Source: an uncultured Christensenellaceae bacterium
Lineage (GTDB): Bacteria; Bacillota; Clostridia; Christensenellales; UBA3700
NCBI GenBank assembly: GCA_944380355.1
Contig: CALWHJ010000006.1
Coordinates: forward strand, 1 to 64,000
Direction of reading: 5' to 3'
Length of the DNA: 64,000 bases
Part shown: piece after piece, positions 53,757-62,088 of the stretch
How positions within the stretch are numbered: position 1 is the stretch's first letter
Layout of the letters: the number at the start of each line of letters is the position of its first letter
Notes under the pieces: generated by a model
Databases searched by the model: none
What the model saw: only the letters and a program-made list of their open reading frames with translations
What the model was told of the DNA's origin: nothing
Made by a program: the position numbers and the translations under genes

Positions 53757-54968
53757 TCAGCAAGAGATTTTACGGTACATTTCTTCTAGTTGCTTTTTGC
53801 CCATAAACTTGGGAACGGGATAGAGAGGATGCGCCTCTTTGTATGCGCGTTCTACCATTACGGGTATATCTTCTTCCTTGATGATACCCTCGAATTTTTC
53901 GGGGATATCCATCTTTTTATTCATATCCTTGATTGCCTGAATAAACTTTTCAGCCTTGACCGCGTCGCTGTCTCCCTCCGCGCTTATGCCCGTAATATCG
54001 GCAAGTCTTGCGAGCTTTTTATGTACACTCTTGCCGTAATACTCCAGTACGTAAGGCAATATCACGGAGTTGGCAAGACCGTGCGCGACGTGATAAAAAC
54101 CGCCCAGCGTATGCGCTATGGCGTGTACGTAACCTACGTACGCTCTCGTAAACGCAACGCCTGCATAGTAGGAACCTTTGAGCATATTTTCTCGCGCCTC
54201 GAGATTGCTGCCGTTCTCGTATGCCTCGAGCAGATTGTCAAAGATAAGCTTGACAGCCTTTTCCGCCATAGCTTTGGTTTCTTTGGTATTGCTCTTGCCT
54301 ACGTAAGCCTCTACCGCGTGCGTCAAAGCGTCGATACCCGTAGTAGCGGTTGTCTTGGGAGGAAGTCCTACCGTCAGCGTAGCGTCCAATATAGCGTAAT
54401 GAGGTATTATGCTATGGTCGTTGATAGCGTATTTTTCGTGTGTTTCGCTGTTGGAAATAACCGCCGCAAGCGTAGTTTCGCTGCCCGTGCCTGCCGTAGT
54501 AGGAATGGCTATGAACATAGGGATTTTCTTGCGGATTTTCAAAAGACCTTTCATCTTGCTTACGGACTTTTTGGGTCTAGCCACTCTCGCGCCGACTACT
54601 TTTGCGCAGTCCATAGGAGAGCCGCCGCCGAAAGCGACGATGCATTGACAGTTGCCCTCTTTGTACATTTTCAGAGCGTCCTCTACGTTGTTAATCGTAG
54701 GATTGGCTACCGTATCGTGATACACGGTGCAATTTATGCCCCTTTCTTTGAGTCCGTCGATAATAGGAGCGGGCGCGCCCAGTCTGAAGAGATTGGGTCC
54801 CGTGACGAGAAGCACGCTTTTGATGCCCTTATTCTCGATAAAAGCAGGCAAGTCTTTTATGCCGCCGTCAAATTGCAAAATCTCGGGTTGTCTCCAAGGC
54901 AGAAAAGGCGAACAAATATAAATTGCCTTTTGAAAAAATCTGTACCAGCCTTTTTGAAATACGTTCAT
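53757..54968 (-). CDS. Iron-containing alcohol dehydrogenase, second type
   Basis: This 403-aa group III dehydrogenase has GGGSPMDCAKVVG (near 114), IPTTAGTGSETT (near 155), DALTHAVEAYV (near 215) and HAIAHTLGGFYHVAHGLAN (near 280) with the usual iron ligands. An N-terminal extension of about 25 residues (a hydrophobic, aromatic stretch FQKGWYRFFQKAIYICSPF) precedes the Rossmann domain. It is only distantly similar to the one at 4038-5213. It heads the operon with thiN and the flavoprotein. A fermentative aldehyde/alcohol role is likely. Confidence 0.92.
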   Translation of the reverse strand: MNVFQKGWYRFFQKAIYICSPFLPWRQPEILQFDGGIKDLPAFIENKGIKSVLLVTGPNLFRLGAPAPIIDGLKERGINCTVYHDTVANPTINNVEDALKMYKEGNCQCIVAFGGGSPMDCAKVVGARVARPKKSVSKMKGLLKIRKKIPMFIAIPTTAGTGSETTLAAVISNSETHEKYAINDHSIIPHYAILDATLTVGLPPKTTATTGIDALTHAVEAYVGKSNTKETKAMAEKAVKLIFDNLLEAYENGSNLEARENMLKGSYYAGVAFTRAYVGYVHAIAHTLGGFYHVAHGLANSVILPYVLEYYGKSVHKKLARLADITGISAEGDSDAVKAEKFIQAIKDMNKKMDIPEKFEGIIKEEDIPVMVERAYKEAHPLYPVPKFMGKKQLEEMYRKISC

Positions 54969-55218
54969 AGTCTGTCCTCGCTTTAATTTAAATACCGAAT
55001 ACTATTATATATTATCCGTACCTATTAGTCAATACAAGAGGGGAAATAGCTTGCGCCCGATATTGTCCGAAAGCCGAAAAAATAGCAATTGCGCGCGTTT
55101 TGCGCGCATAGCGGCCGCTGTGCGGCTGCGCGGGCGCAAGTGCAAATCCGCTTGAGCACTTTTTTAAAATTCATATAAAAATGTCTTTTGAAATATTAAT
55201 ACCTGACGCGGTAATATT

Positions 55219-56136
55219 CTAATCCTTTACGGTATTCTTTAACACGTCGCGAAATTCTTCTTGCGAAATAAAGTCGGGAGCGCTTGAAAAACAAAGCTTT
55301 TTACCGCTGACGGGATGCGTAAACTCGAGATAATAACTGTGCAAAGCCTGTCTGTCGAGTATCTTGCCGTCGTCAAGCGTAAGCGACCTGCAACAGGGGT
55401 TGTAAAGCTTGTCGCACATAAGAGGATAACCTATGCTCGAACTATGTACTCTTATCTGATGCGTCCTTCCCGTAACGGGTATGAATTCGGCGGAAAAATA
55501 TCCGTCGTACTGTTTTAAAAATTTGTAACGCGTAACCGCCTCCGCGCCTTTGCCGACTTGGCATACGTATCTTTTCATACCGTCTTCCGCCCTGTCCAAA
55601 GGCGCGTCGATTATGCCTTCCCTCTTTCCCGAAAAAACTCCTTGACATAACGCTAGATAACGCCTGTGCGTCTTGCCCGAAAGTCTGCTGTGCGCAAGAG
55701 AATTTTTTGCTACGACCATAAGCCCCGACGTATCTCTGTCAAGACGGTTGACGGGGCGGTAAACAAAATCCCCCCAACGCTTTGCAAGACAGTTGGCAAG
55801 ACTTCTGCCGTAATGACCTTTTACGGGAATGACGGCAAGCGAGGCGGGTTTTTCGACGACAGCCAAGTCCTCGTCTTCGTAGACGATTGGTATCTCCCTG
55901 TCGCACACGGGTACTCCGGGCACTTCCCTGTCCTCGAGATATATGCAAAATTCCTCGTCTTTTTTAAGTACGTCGACAAGCGTAACGGGTATTTCTTCCT
56001 GCCCGTTTATCTTGGCGACAAGTCCGATGCGTTTTCTCAGTTCCGTACGTATGCCGGAGGATACGTCAAGACTTTTGAGTACGTCGTCCGCCTTTCCGTC
56101 GAAAGGCGCGGTAAATACTATTCGCCTTGCTTTCAC
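55219..56136 (-). CDS. RluA-family RNA pseudouridine synthase
   Basis: In this protein of about 305 aa an S4-like N-terminal region (1-80) precedes the catalytic domain, with the key motif NRLDRDTSGLMVVAK whose Asp is the nucleophile, then TGRTHQIRVHSSSIGYPL. It modifies uridines in rRNA or tRNA; the exact site cannot be told. A GTG at 56136 behind GGAGAGAGGG overlaps the MGMT stop in the GTGA arrangement, and I favour it; an ATG at 56151 without SD is the alternative. Confidence 0.92.
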   Translation of the reverse strand: MKARRIVFTAPFDGKADDVLKSLDVSSGIRTELRKRIGLVAKINGQEEIPVTLVDVLKKDEEFCIYLEDREVPGVPVCDREIPIVYEDEDLAVVEKPASLAVIPVKGHYGRSLANCLAKRWGDFVYRPVNRLDRDTSGLMVVAKNSLAHSRLSGKTHRRYLALCQGVFSGKREGIIDAPLDRAEDGMKRYVCQVGKGAEAVTRYKFLKQYDGYFSAEFIPVTGRTHQIRVHSSSIGYPLMCDKLYNPCCRSLTLDDGKILDRQALHSYYLEFTHPVSGKKLCFSSAPDFISQEEFRDVLKNTVKD

Positions 56137-56444
56137 AATCCCTCTCTCCATTGGTATTTTTTCAAATCCACGACAAAGTCATTGTCGCACTTTACGCCTT
56201 CTTTTTCCAAAAGTTCGGCTTGTACGTCTATGCCTCCGAAAGCAAAAGCGGGGGCAAGCCTTCCCTCGCGGTTGACCACTCTGTGGCAAGGAATTATACC
56301 CGGCAAAGGATTGAAGTGCAGTGCGTAACCTACGGCGCGCGACGCTTTAGGCGAACACAACAAACGCGCTATCTGCCCGTACGTGGCAACTTTGCCTTTA
56401 GGTATTTTCTTAACTACTTCGTATACTTCGTCGTAAAAACTCAT
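56133..56444 (-). CDS. Short MGMT-family DNA-binding/alkyltransferase protein
   Basis: This 103-aa protein contains only the C-terminal winged-helix domain of O6-alkylguanine-DNA alkyltransferases: KIPKGKVATYGQIA, PKASRAVGYAL with the arginine finger, and the active-site PCHRVV (Cys53). The Cys is present, unlike in Atl proteins where it is Trp or Ala. The N-terminal domain is missing, so repair activity is possible but unproven. AGGAGAAAAAA precedes the ATG. It is coupled to the pseudouridine synthase by a 4-bp overlap. Confidence 0.88.
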   Translation of the reverse strand: MSFYDEVYEVVKKIPKGKVATYGQIARLLCSPKASRAVGYALHFNPLPGIIPCHRVVNREGRLAPAFAFGGIDVQAELLEKEGVKCDNDFVVDLKKYQWREGL

Positions 56445-56677
56445 TTTTTTCTCCTGTGTCGCTAACAATAATCGGCAATCACTTGTCCGGCTTAAGACCG
56501 ATTTTCCGTTAACGGCTAATATTGTTTTTATAGTTATCGTTTTCTCTTATTCTGATTAATAAACCGTTTCTAATTGATAAACCGTTTTTTATGCGGTATG
56601 CGATTTCGCAAATCGCCTTAACTCAATTATATCGCAAAATCCCGTATTTTCATATACTTTGATAGTAATTTTTATTT

Positions 56678-57604
56678 TTATTTACCGCTTGCGGCAAGTT
56701 TGTCATAAGGCGCGAATATATCTTCGAGCGACTCTTTCGTAGCGTCGCGGTTAAGACGCTTTAAAAGATACAAATCCTCGGGAGAAGATACGCTGTTGAT
56801 ACCCTCGTTGCAAGTCAAGGTCATCTTTATTCCCTTTTCCTTGAGTATTCTTTCGCTAATCGAATTGTATTTGCCGTAAGGATATGCGTATATCTCGTAA
56901 AATCTTCCTTGTACCTCGGCATTGTAAAGCGATTTGATTAGCTTGTCCGTATCGTCGGCAAATACGCGTGAATATTCTTTGTCGCTCTCTCCCTTGAGCT
57001 GTGCGACGCCCAGACGCGGGCGCAGATTGTGCATTGAATAGGAGTGCAATCCTATCTCGATATTTTTGCTTTGACTTGCCTGCCGTATATCATTCCAGCC
57101 CAGATATACGAAATCCCCGCCGACTTTGGGATTGTTTTTGTCAAGAAGCGTATAATCCCCCACCACCGAAAAGAGTGCGGTATATCCGTACTCTTTCAAC
57201 AACGGCAAAGCGTATTTTACGTTGTTGAGATAGCCGTCGTCGAAAGTAATCATCACTGCCTTGTCGGGCAGACTTTTGCCCGCGTAAACCCTGTCTATGA
57301 CCTCGGCGCAACTGATTATATTGAATTTGTTTTTTCTGAGATATTCGAAATCCTTTTTGAGCGCGTCTTCGCCTATGCAATAGGTACTTTGTTTTTTGCC
57401 TTCTTTCAGCACGTTGTGATACATAAGGACAATAAGCGTACTGCCGTCGGAAAAACACTCTTTTGTCTGCACTTTAGCATCGACTTGCACAAAAGAAGCC
57501 GCGTCTGTTACCTCACGCAACGCAGCAGCCGCTGTTACCGCCGACAAAAAAATCAAAAAGCAAATCAGTACGGCTTTCGTTCTCAATCTGTAAAATCTTT
57601 CCAT
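56678..57604 (-). CDS. Polysaccharide deacetylase (NodB type), membrane-anchored
   Basis: This 308-aa protein has an N-terminal anchor (10-28) and a NodB domain: motif 1 MITFDDGY, motif 2 LHSYSMHNL (HxxxH, zinc ligands), motif 3 YPYGKY. Such enzymes remove acetyl groups from peptidoglycan or chitin-like polymers. With CwlD just upstream it may act in spore cortex (PdaA-like muramic lactam formation), but an ordinary cell-wall role is equally possible. The ATG at 57604 has the AAGGTG site; the longer frame is not supported. Confidence 0.88.
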   Translation of the reverse strand: MERFYRLRTKAVLICFLIFLSAVTAAAALREVTDAASFVQVDAKVQTKECFSDGSTLIVLMYHNVLKEGKKQSTYCIGEDALKKDFEYLRKNKFNIISCAEVIDRVYAGKSLPDKAVMITFDDGYLNNVKYALPLLKEYGYTALFSVVGDYTLLDKNNPKVGGDFVYLGWNDIRQASQSKNIEIGLHSYSMHNLRPRLGVAQLKGESDKEYSRVFADDTDKLIKSLYNAEVQGRFYEIYAYPYGKYNSISERILKEKGIKMTLTCNEGINSVSSPEDLYLLKRLNRDATKESLEDIFAPYDKLAASGK

Positions 57605-57798
57605 ATCACACCTTGCATATAGTGTGTATGATATTTTTTTATTTATTCGGCAAAGAATAATGCAAGTGCTAATTTCCGCTTGCGCTATCAAAGACAATAT
57701 CAAAATACGGCCTCTAAAATGATTTACTGTGTATTACTGCAAGACTTGCCGACTTACGCACCCCTCTTGCAAGCGTCCTCTCAGTAAAGTAAAAGCTC

Positions 57799-58500
57799 TT
57801 ACTCCGGATTATGCTCTCTTGCGATAAGTTCGGCTATGCGTGAGCAGAGCTCGTTGCGGTAAGCCTCGTCCAGCAATAATTTTTCATCCTCGGCATTGGA
57901 TATAAATCCGCATTCTATAATTATCGACGGTACGGGCGCGCATTTGGTAATAAACAAATCCCCCTCTATCGCCTCGTAATCGTCGCGACCGCCGTACTTG
58001 GCATTTACGGTCTTGTTGAGATGCGCCTGCATAGCCTCGGCAAAATCCTTGCCTACTTCGGTATCGTCGTAAAATACCTGTACTCCTCTTCGCGCGCTGT
58101 CGGAAAATCTGTTGACGTGAAGACTTATGACCGTCAGAGGAGAAGAAGAAAGTATGATTTCCTTGCGCATCTGCATATCTATACGCTTTATATTGCTTAA
58201 GGCGTTTTCGTCCTCTCGCGTCATTACCACACGGTAGTTGGCTTCTTCCAGACGGCTTTTGAGAAGTCTTGCCATAGCGAGATTGATATCGCTCTCTTTT
58301 ACTCCCGCCGAGCCTACTACTCCGCCGTCTATCCCACCGTGCCCGGCGTCAACTACGACGGTACCGTAAAAAAAACTCTTTCCGCCCGCTTGCGCTACGC
58401 CTGCGACCGCCCCTGCGCACGCAGATATGCATAAAACGGGAATGAGAATACACGATAGTGCGATAATTATAGCTTTTTTGTAGATAATTTTGATTTTCAT
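57799..58500 (-). CDS. N-acetylmuramoyl-L-alanine amidase, CwlD-like
   Basis: This 233-aa protein has a signal anchor (10-32) and an Amidase_3 domain with zinc ligands: VVVDAGHGGIDGG, then VKESDINL, then VISLHVNRF, and the catalytic IIIECGFISN. Length and architecture match CwlD, which removes peptide side chains from spore-cortex peptidoglycan. The next leftward gene is a NodB deacetylase, and the pair CwlD/PdaA makes muramic lactam in known spore formers. Its promoter lies in the region with the DnaA boxes. Confidence 0.9.
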   Translation of the reverse strand: MKIKIIYKKAIIIALSCILIPVLCISACAGAVAGVAQAGGKSFFYGTVVVDAGHGGIDGGVVGSAGVKESDINLAMARLLKSRLEEANYRVVMTREDENALSNIKRIDMQMRKEIILSSSPLTVISLHVNRFSDSARRGVQVFYDDTEVGKDFAEAMQAHLNKTVNAKYGGRDDYEAIEGDLFITKCAPVPSIIIECGFISNAEDEKLLLDEAYRNELCSRIAELIAREHNPE

Positions 58501-58563
58501 AATTTTGAGTTAAACACCTCGTCAAATGCCTTTTTATTGCCTCAAACCGCCTTTATAGCCGAC

Positions 58564-58607
58564 TTATCCACAGAGTTATCCACAAAAACACTTGTTCGTG
58601 TGGATAA
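58564..58607. promoter_or_regulatory. Cluster of three perfect DnaA boxes
   Basis: TTATCCACA occurs at 58564-58572 and 58576-58584, and inverted (TGTGGATAA) at 58599-58607. The second and third lie in a 12-bp perfect inverted repeat (GAGTTATCCACA / TGTGGATAACTC). A further one-mismatch box TGTGGAAAA is at 58727-58735. It lies in the 269-bp gap between divergent genes. Confidence 0.75.
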
Positions 58608-58683
58608 CTCGCCGACTATATTTGCCCTTCATTTCTATGTATATGTGACGAATTAAGGCGATATTCTCAACTTTCGGCTAGCG

Positions 58684-58713
58684 TTGACAATGCCCGAAAA
58701 GGTGTATTATAAT
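58684..58713 (+). promoter_or_regulatory. Promoter of the GH20 gene
   Basis: TTGACA, 18-bp spacer, TATAAT, 56 bp before the ATG. Confidence 0.75.
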
Positions 58714-58769
58714 GTTTATGGACAAATGTGGAAAACAGCCTTTTTAAGGCTTATCCGAAGGAGTAAATT

Positions 58770-60299
58770 ATGAAAATTATCCCCGCACCCTCGACTTGCA
58801 TAACAAAGGAAGGTTCGTTGAAAGTTACCGCGGTTGACCTTTCTGCGGAAAACTATATGTCCGATTTGCAAAAACTCGGCGTAAGAGTTTCCCTATGCCC
58901 CTCGCAATTCTCCCCCGACAACGCCAAAACAGACAGCCAATCCTATTCGCTCGACGTCGACGCAGACGGTATATCCGTTAAGGCAGGAGGAGAACAAGGC
59001 GTATTTTATGCTTACGTTACGCTTGCTCAGCTTTTGCACAACTACTCTTTCGAATTGCCTTATTGCAGTATAGTCGACCGACCCAGATTTAATTACAGAG
59101 GCTATATGCTAGACGTAGGAAGATACTTTATGCCCGTAGAAAACATAAAAAGCCTGATGCGTCTTTGCGCCCTGCACAAAATAAATAAATTCCGTATACA
59201 TATCACGGAAGACCAAGGCTGGCGCATAGAAATAAAAAAATATCCTCTGCTTACGCAAAAAGGAAGCGTGCGCAACGGCACTAATTTTTCTCACAAAAAA
59301 CATTCGGGATTTTACACTCAGGACGAACTCAAGGACCTCGTGGCTTACTGTAAAAAGTTTTTTATAGAACTTATACCCGAGATAGATATGCCGGGACACT
59401 CGCGCGCGGCTATCGCGTGCTATCCCGAGCTTAGCTGCTTTGACAGAAAGCTGCCCGTCGCAACTCACTGGGGAGTAAAACACGACATACTCTGCGCGGG
59501 AAAGGAAAGCACTTACAAATTCGCTGAGGACGTGTGGGACGAGGCGTGCCAAATCTTTGACAGCGAATACGTGCATATAGGAGGCGACGAAGCTCCCAAA
59601 ACGCGCTGGAAAATCTGCCCTCACTGTCAGAAAAAGATGCGCGAAGAAGGGCTTGAAAACGAAGAACAGCTTCAGTCCCTTTTCGTCAACCGCCTTGCAA
59701 AATATCTGCAGTCAAAAGGCAAAAAGGTAATGATGTGGAATGAGTTTTCACCCACCTTTATGACCGACAAAACCCTAATCCGTCAATTCTGGTCAAGTCC
59801 CGCAAAGGACCAGACCGCCATCCGCAAGGAACTCAGCGAAGGAATAGAATACGTAAATTCCGACGCTGCCAGCTGTTATCTCGATTTGCCCGAAAAAACC
59901 GTTACTCTCAAAAAAGGCTATCTTTTCAATCCCTTCATAGAAGGCGCGGAAAAAGGTTTAACGGGCGTAGAGGCGTGCCTGTGGAGCGAATACGTACCCG
60001 ACTGGAAAAAGGCTCAGAAACTTACTTTGCCGAGACTTTGCGCTCTGTCCGAAACTATGTGGACTGATATTCCCGACGATAAAAAGGAATACGACGAATT
60101 TCTCTCCCGTCTAGACGCGCATTGCAAGTATCTCAAGCAATTCGGCTACCTCATAGCCGACTATTCGGACTCGCTTGCCAACAAAACGCGTAAATTCTTC
60201 TCGTGGCTGTGGTTTAACCGCCGCCCTCTTCACTGGGAAGGCCTGCACAACGCGCTCGATAACGCAAAAGTCAAAAGAAAATTCGGCAAACACAAATAG
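58770..60299 (+). CDS. GH20 beta-N-acetylhexosaminidase, cytoplasmic
   Basis: This 509-aa protein has no signal peptide. The N-terminal GH20b domain (1-105) is followed by a TIM barrel with YRGYMLDVGRYFMP, the catalytic pair Asp273-Glu274 in HIGGDEAPKTRW, and the later LWSEYVP tryptophan loop. The family removes terminal GlcNAc or GalNAc. Cytoplasmic location suggests use of imported oligosaccharides, for example from cell-wall recycling or mucin glycans. The GAAGGAG RBS fits. A basic tail (KVKRKFGKHK) ends the protein. Confidence 0.93.
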   Translation: MKIIPAPSTCITKEGSLKVTAVDLSAENYMSDLQKLGVRVSLCPSQFSPDNAKTDSQSYSLDVDADGISVKAGGEQGVFYAYVTLAQLLHNYSFELPYCSIVDRPRFNYRGYMLDVGRYFMPVENIKSLMRLCALHKINKFRIHITEDQGWRIEIKKYPLLTQKGSVRNGTNFSHKKHSGFYTQDELKDLVAYCKKFFIELIPEIDMPGHSRAAIACYPELSCFDRKLPVATHWGVKHDILCAGKESTYKFAEDVWDEACQIFDSEYVHIGGDEAPKTRWKICPHCQKKMREEGLENEEQLQSLFVNRLAKYLQSKGKKVMMWNEFSPTFMTDKTLIRQFWSSPAKDQTAIRKELSEGIEYVNSDAASCYLDLPEKTVTLKKGYLFNPFIEGAEKGLTGVEACLWSEYVPDWKKAQKLTLPRLCALSETMWTDIPDDKKEYDEFLSRLDAHCKYLKQFGYLIADYSDSLANKTRKFFSWLWFNRRPLHWEGLHNALDNAKVKRKFGKHK

Positions 60300-60360
60300 G
60301 CAACCGTTAATCTTTGCCCTTGTAGGGGAATTACCGTATTTATCACTGCAATTAATTATT

Positions 60361-61347
60361 ATGGAGCAGAAAATCAAACTTCTCAAAATCTACGATATGC
60401 TTGTAAAAGAGAGTGACGAAACTCACCCTCTCTCGACTTACGATATAATAGAAAAACTTGCAAAACAAGGCATAAAGGTAGAGCGCAAAACTCTCTACGA
60501 CGATATAAATCTTCTCAACGCCAACGGTTTCGAAGTAAAGCAGACTCGGGAAAAATGCAATATGTATTACGTGGAAAAGCGCGTTTTCGATATCGCGGAA
60601 GTGCGTATCCTTATGGACGCGGTACAGGCGGCAAGCTTTATTACGCCGTCAAAGACAAAAATCCTCGTGGACAAAATCGCTACTCTCGCGGGACCGCTCA
60701 AAGGAGAAGTCGTCAAGCGCAATATAGCCGTATTCGACACCACAAAACATACCAACGAAAATATATATCTCAACGTCTTCACTCTCAACGAAGCGATAAT
60801 CAACCATAAGAAAATTTCATTTGAATACTTCCGTCTCGACGCAAGAGGAAGACGCGTGAGAAGAAACGCCGAAAAACGCGTATATACCGTCAGTCCTCTC
60901 GCTACTCTTTTGTCGGGCGACAACTACTATCTCGTGTGCGTAACCGACTCTCACCCCGACGTAATATCCAATTACCGCGTGGACAGAATGGACGACGTGC
61001 GTACCCTTCCGCAGGATATCAAGGTCGCCGATAAATTCCTGGACTTCGACATTCGCAAACAGAAAAAACAGCTTTTCGGTATGTTCCTCGGCGAGCGCAG
61101 GGACGTAACTATGCAAATAGATAAAAACCTCGTCGAAGCCGTATATGACAAGTTCGGCGCGAAAACGCGTCTTACCCCTTACTCGGACAAGTACCGCTTT
61201 ACCGCCGAAGTGCAGATAAGCGATATGTTTTTCGGTTGGTGTTTTTCTCTCGGAAGCGGACTGAAAATACTTGCGCCCAGAGAAATATGTCTTCTCTACC
61301 GCAGCCGTCTTCTCGACAGACTCAAAGAATTACCCGAAAACGATTAG
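60361..61347 (+). CDS. WYL-domain transcriptional regulator (YafY/PafC-like)
   Basis: In this 328-aa protein an HTH_11 domain occupies residues 1-65 (KIYDMLVKESDETHPLST..DIIEKL, then ERKTLYDDINLL), a WYL domain about 145-225 (YTVSPLATLLSGDNYYLVC) and a WCX domain the rest. WYL proteins sense nucleotides or ssDNA-related signals and control DNA-damage or defence genes; the ligand is unknown here. The ATG at 60361 has no SD and only a weak -10 nearby; the in-frame extension upstream overlaps the GH20 gene and is not family-like. The end overlaps the convergent gene by 18 bp. Confidence 0.85.
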   Translation: MEQKIKLLKIYDMLVKESDETHPLSTYDIIEKLAKQGIKVERKTLYDDINLLNANGFEVKQTREKCNMYYVEKRVFDIAEVRILMDAVQAASFITPSKTKILVDKIATLAGPLKGEVVKRNIAVFDTTKHTNENIYLNVFTLNEAIINHKKISFEYFRLDARGRRVRRNAEKRVYTVSPLATLLSGDNYYLVCVTDSHPDVISNYRVDRMDDVRTLPQDIKVADKFLDFDIRKQKKQLFGMFLGERRDVTMQIDKNLVEAVYDKFGAKTRLTPYSDKYRFTAEVQISDMFFGWCFSLGSGLKILAPREICLLYRSRLLDRLKELPEND

Positions 61348-61953
61348 TACCAACGAATTGAGCGCGCACGCAAGCGACAGCTGATTGAGCCTTATCTCTT
61401 TGCTTTTCCCGCTCCTGTCGTAAACGAGTATTTTATCGAGCAGCATACTCTGCGTCGTAACGATTTTCAAAAGAGCGGACAGCGCGGCTTTCAAAGGCAT
61501 AGGAGAGTACTGCGCGCGTATGTCGCTTCTTATATCGGCAAGCTCGCGGATATATACGCTGTTTTTATCCTCTTTGACGTAGATATACTCGAGTTCGTTT
61601 TTGTAAACGTTCAAAAATCTCTTGTCCAGATTGTTTATTATTGCCCCCGCGCTCTCGGCAAGCTCGAGATATCTCACACAGTCGCTGCGCATATACACGG
61701 GCAAAGGCGTATTTATCAGCGCGCTCAACGTCGAGGTTTTTCCATCTTCCTTATTTACTATTCCTCTCTCGGTTTGTCCGTCCTTTTCTGCCGCTTTTTC
61801 ATAACGATTGTTTTCCGATGTCGCTTGCGCGTTATTTTCTGCTTTGACGGTATTTTCTCCCGCGCCCGACATAACTATCCCCAGCTTTTCGTATTCTTCG
61901 TTCATTTTCCTTGCCTGCTCGTCATCGGCTATAATATCGAATTCTTCTTTCAT
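61330..61953 (-). CDS. Hypothetical protein, 207 aa
   Basis: The N-terminal 70 residues are acidic, Q/N/E-rich and probably disordered. Residues about 75-200 are helical with two hydrophobic stretches (ALSALLKIVTTQSML and a closing SLACALNSLVLIVFG). The final hydrophobic run at the very C-terminus could be a tail anchor. No family is recognised. Its 3' end overlaps the WYL gene by 18 bp in convergent orientation, so the genes may interfere. The start at 61953 is preceded by GGAGGCAAA, a fair RBS. Confidence 0.7.
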   Translation of the reverse strand: MKEEFDIIADDEQARKMNEEYEKLGIVMSGAGENTVKAENNAQATSENNRYEKAAEKDGQTERGIVNKEDGKTSTLSALINTPLPVYMRSDCVRYLELAESAGAIINNLDKRFLNVYKNELEYIYVKEDKNSVYIRELADIRSDIRAQYSPMPLKAALSALLKIVTTQSMLLDKILVYDRSGKSKEIRLNQLSLACALNSLVLIVFG

Positions 61954-62053
61954 TTTGCCTCCAAAATCTCAAAAAGTGTCCGATATATCATATTTTACAT
62001 GCGCCCGCTATATACCCCGCGCGCCCCTAAAAACATAAATTGTTACTCGGCAG

Positions 62054-62082
62054 TTGCTTTTTCGCTATATTTTGATTATAAT
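62054..62082 (+). promoter_or_regulatory. Promoter of the pseudo-hydrolase gene, possibly leaderless
   Basis: TTGCTT, 17-bp spacer, TATAAT (62077-62082), then ACTTAT and the ATG. The -10 to ATG distance is 6 bp, the same as at the radical SAM gene. Confidence 0.6.
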
Positions 62083-62088
62083 ACTTAT

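Noticed and set aside
55075-55150. GC-rich stretch with short hairpins as another mobile repeat
   Set aside because: It does not share the arms or the TACTWG tip of the two families and occurs once.
58564-58607. Firm call of oriC
   Set aside because: dnaA/dnaN and a clear AT-rich unwinding element are missing, so only a DnaA-box cluster is reported.
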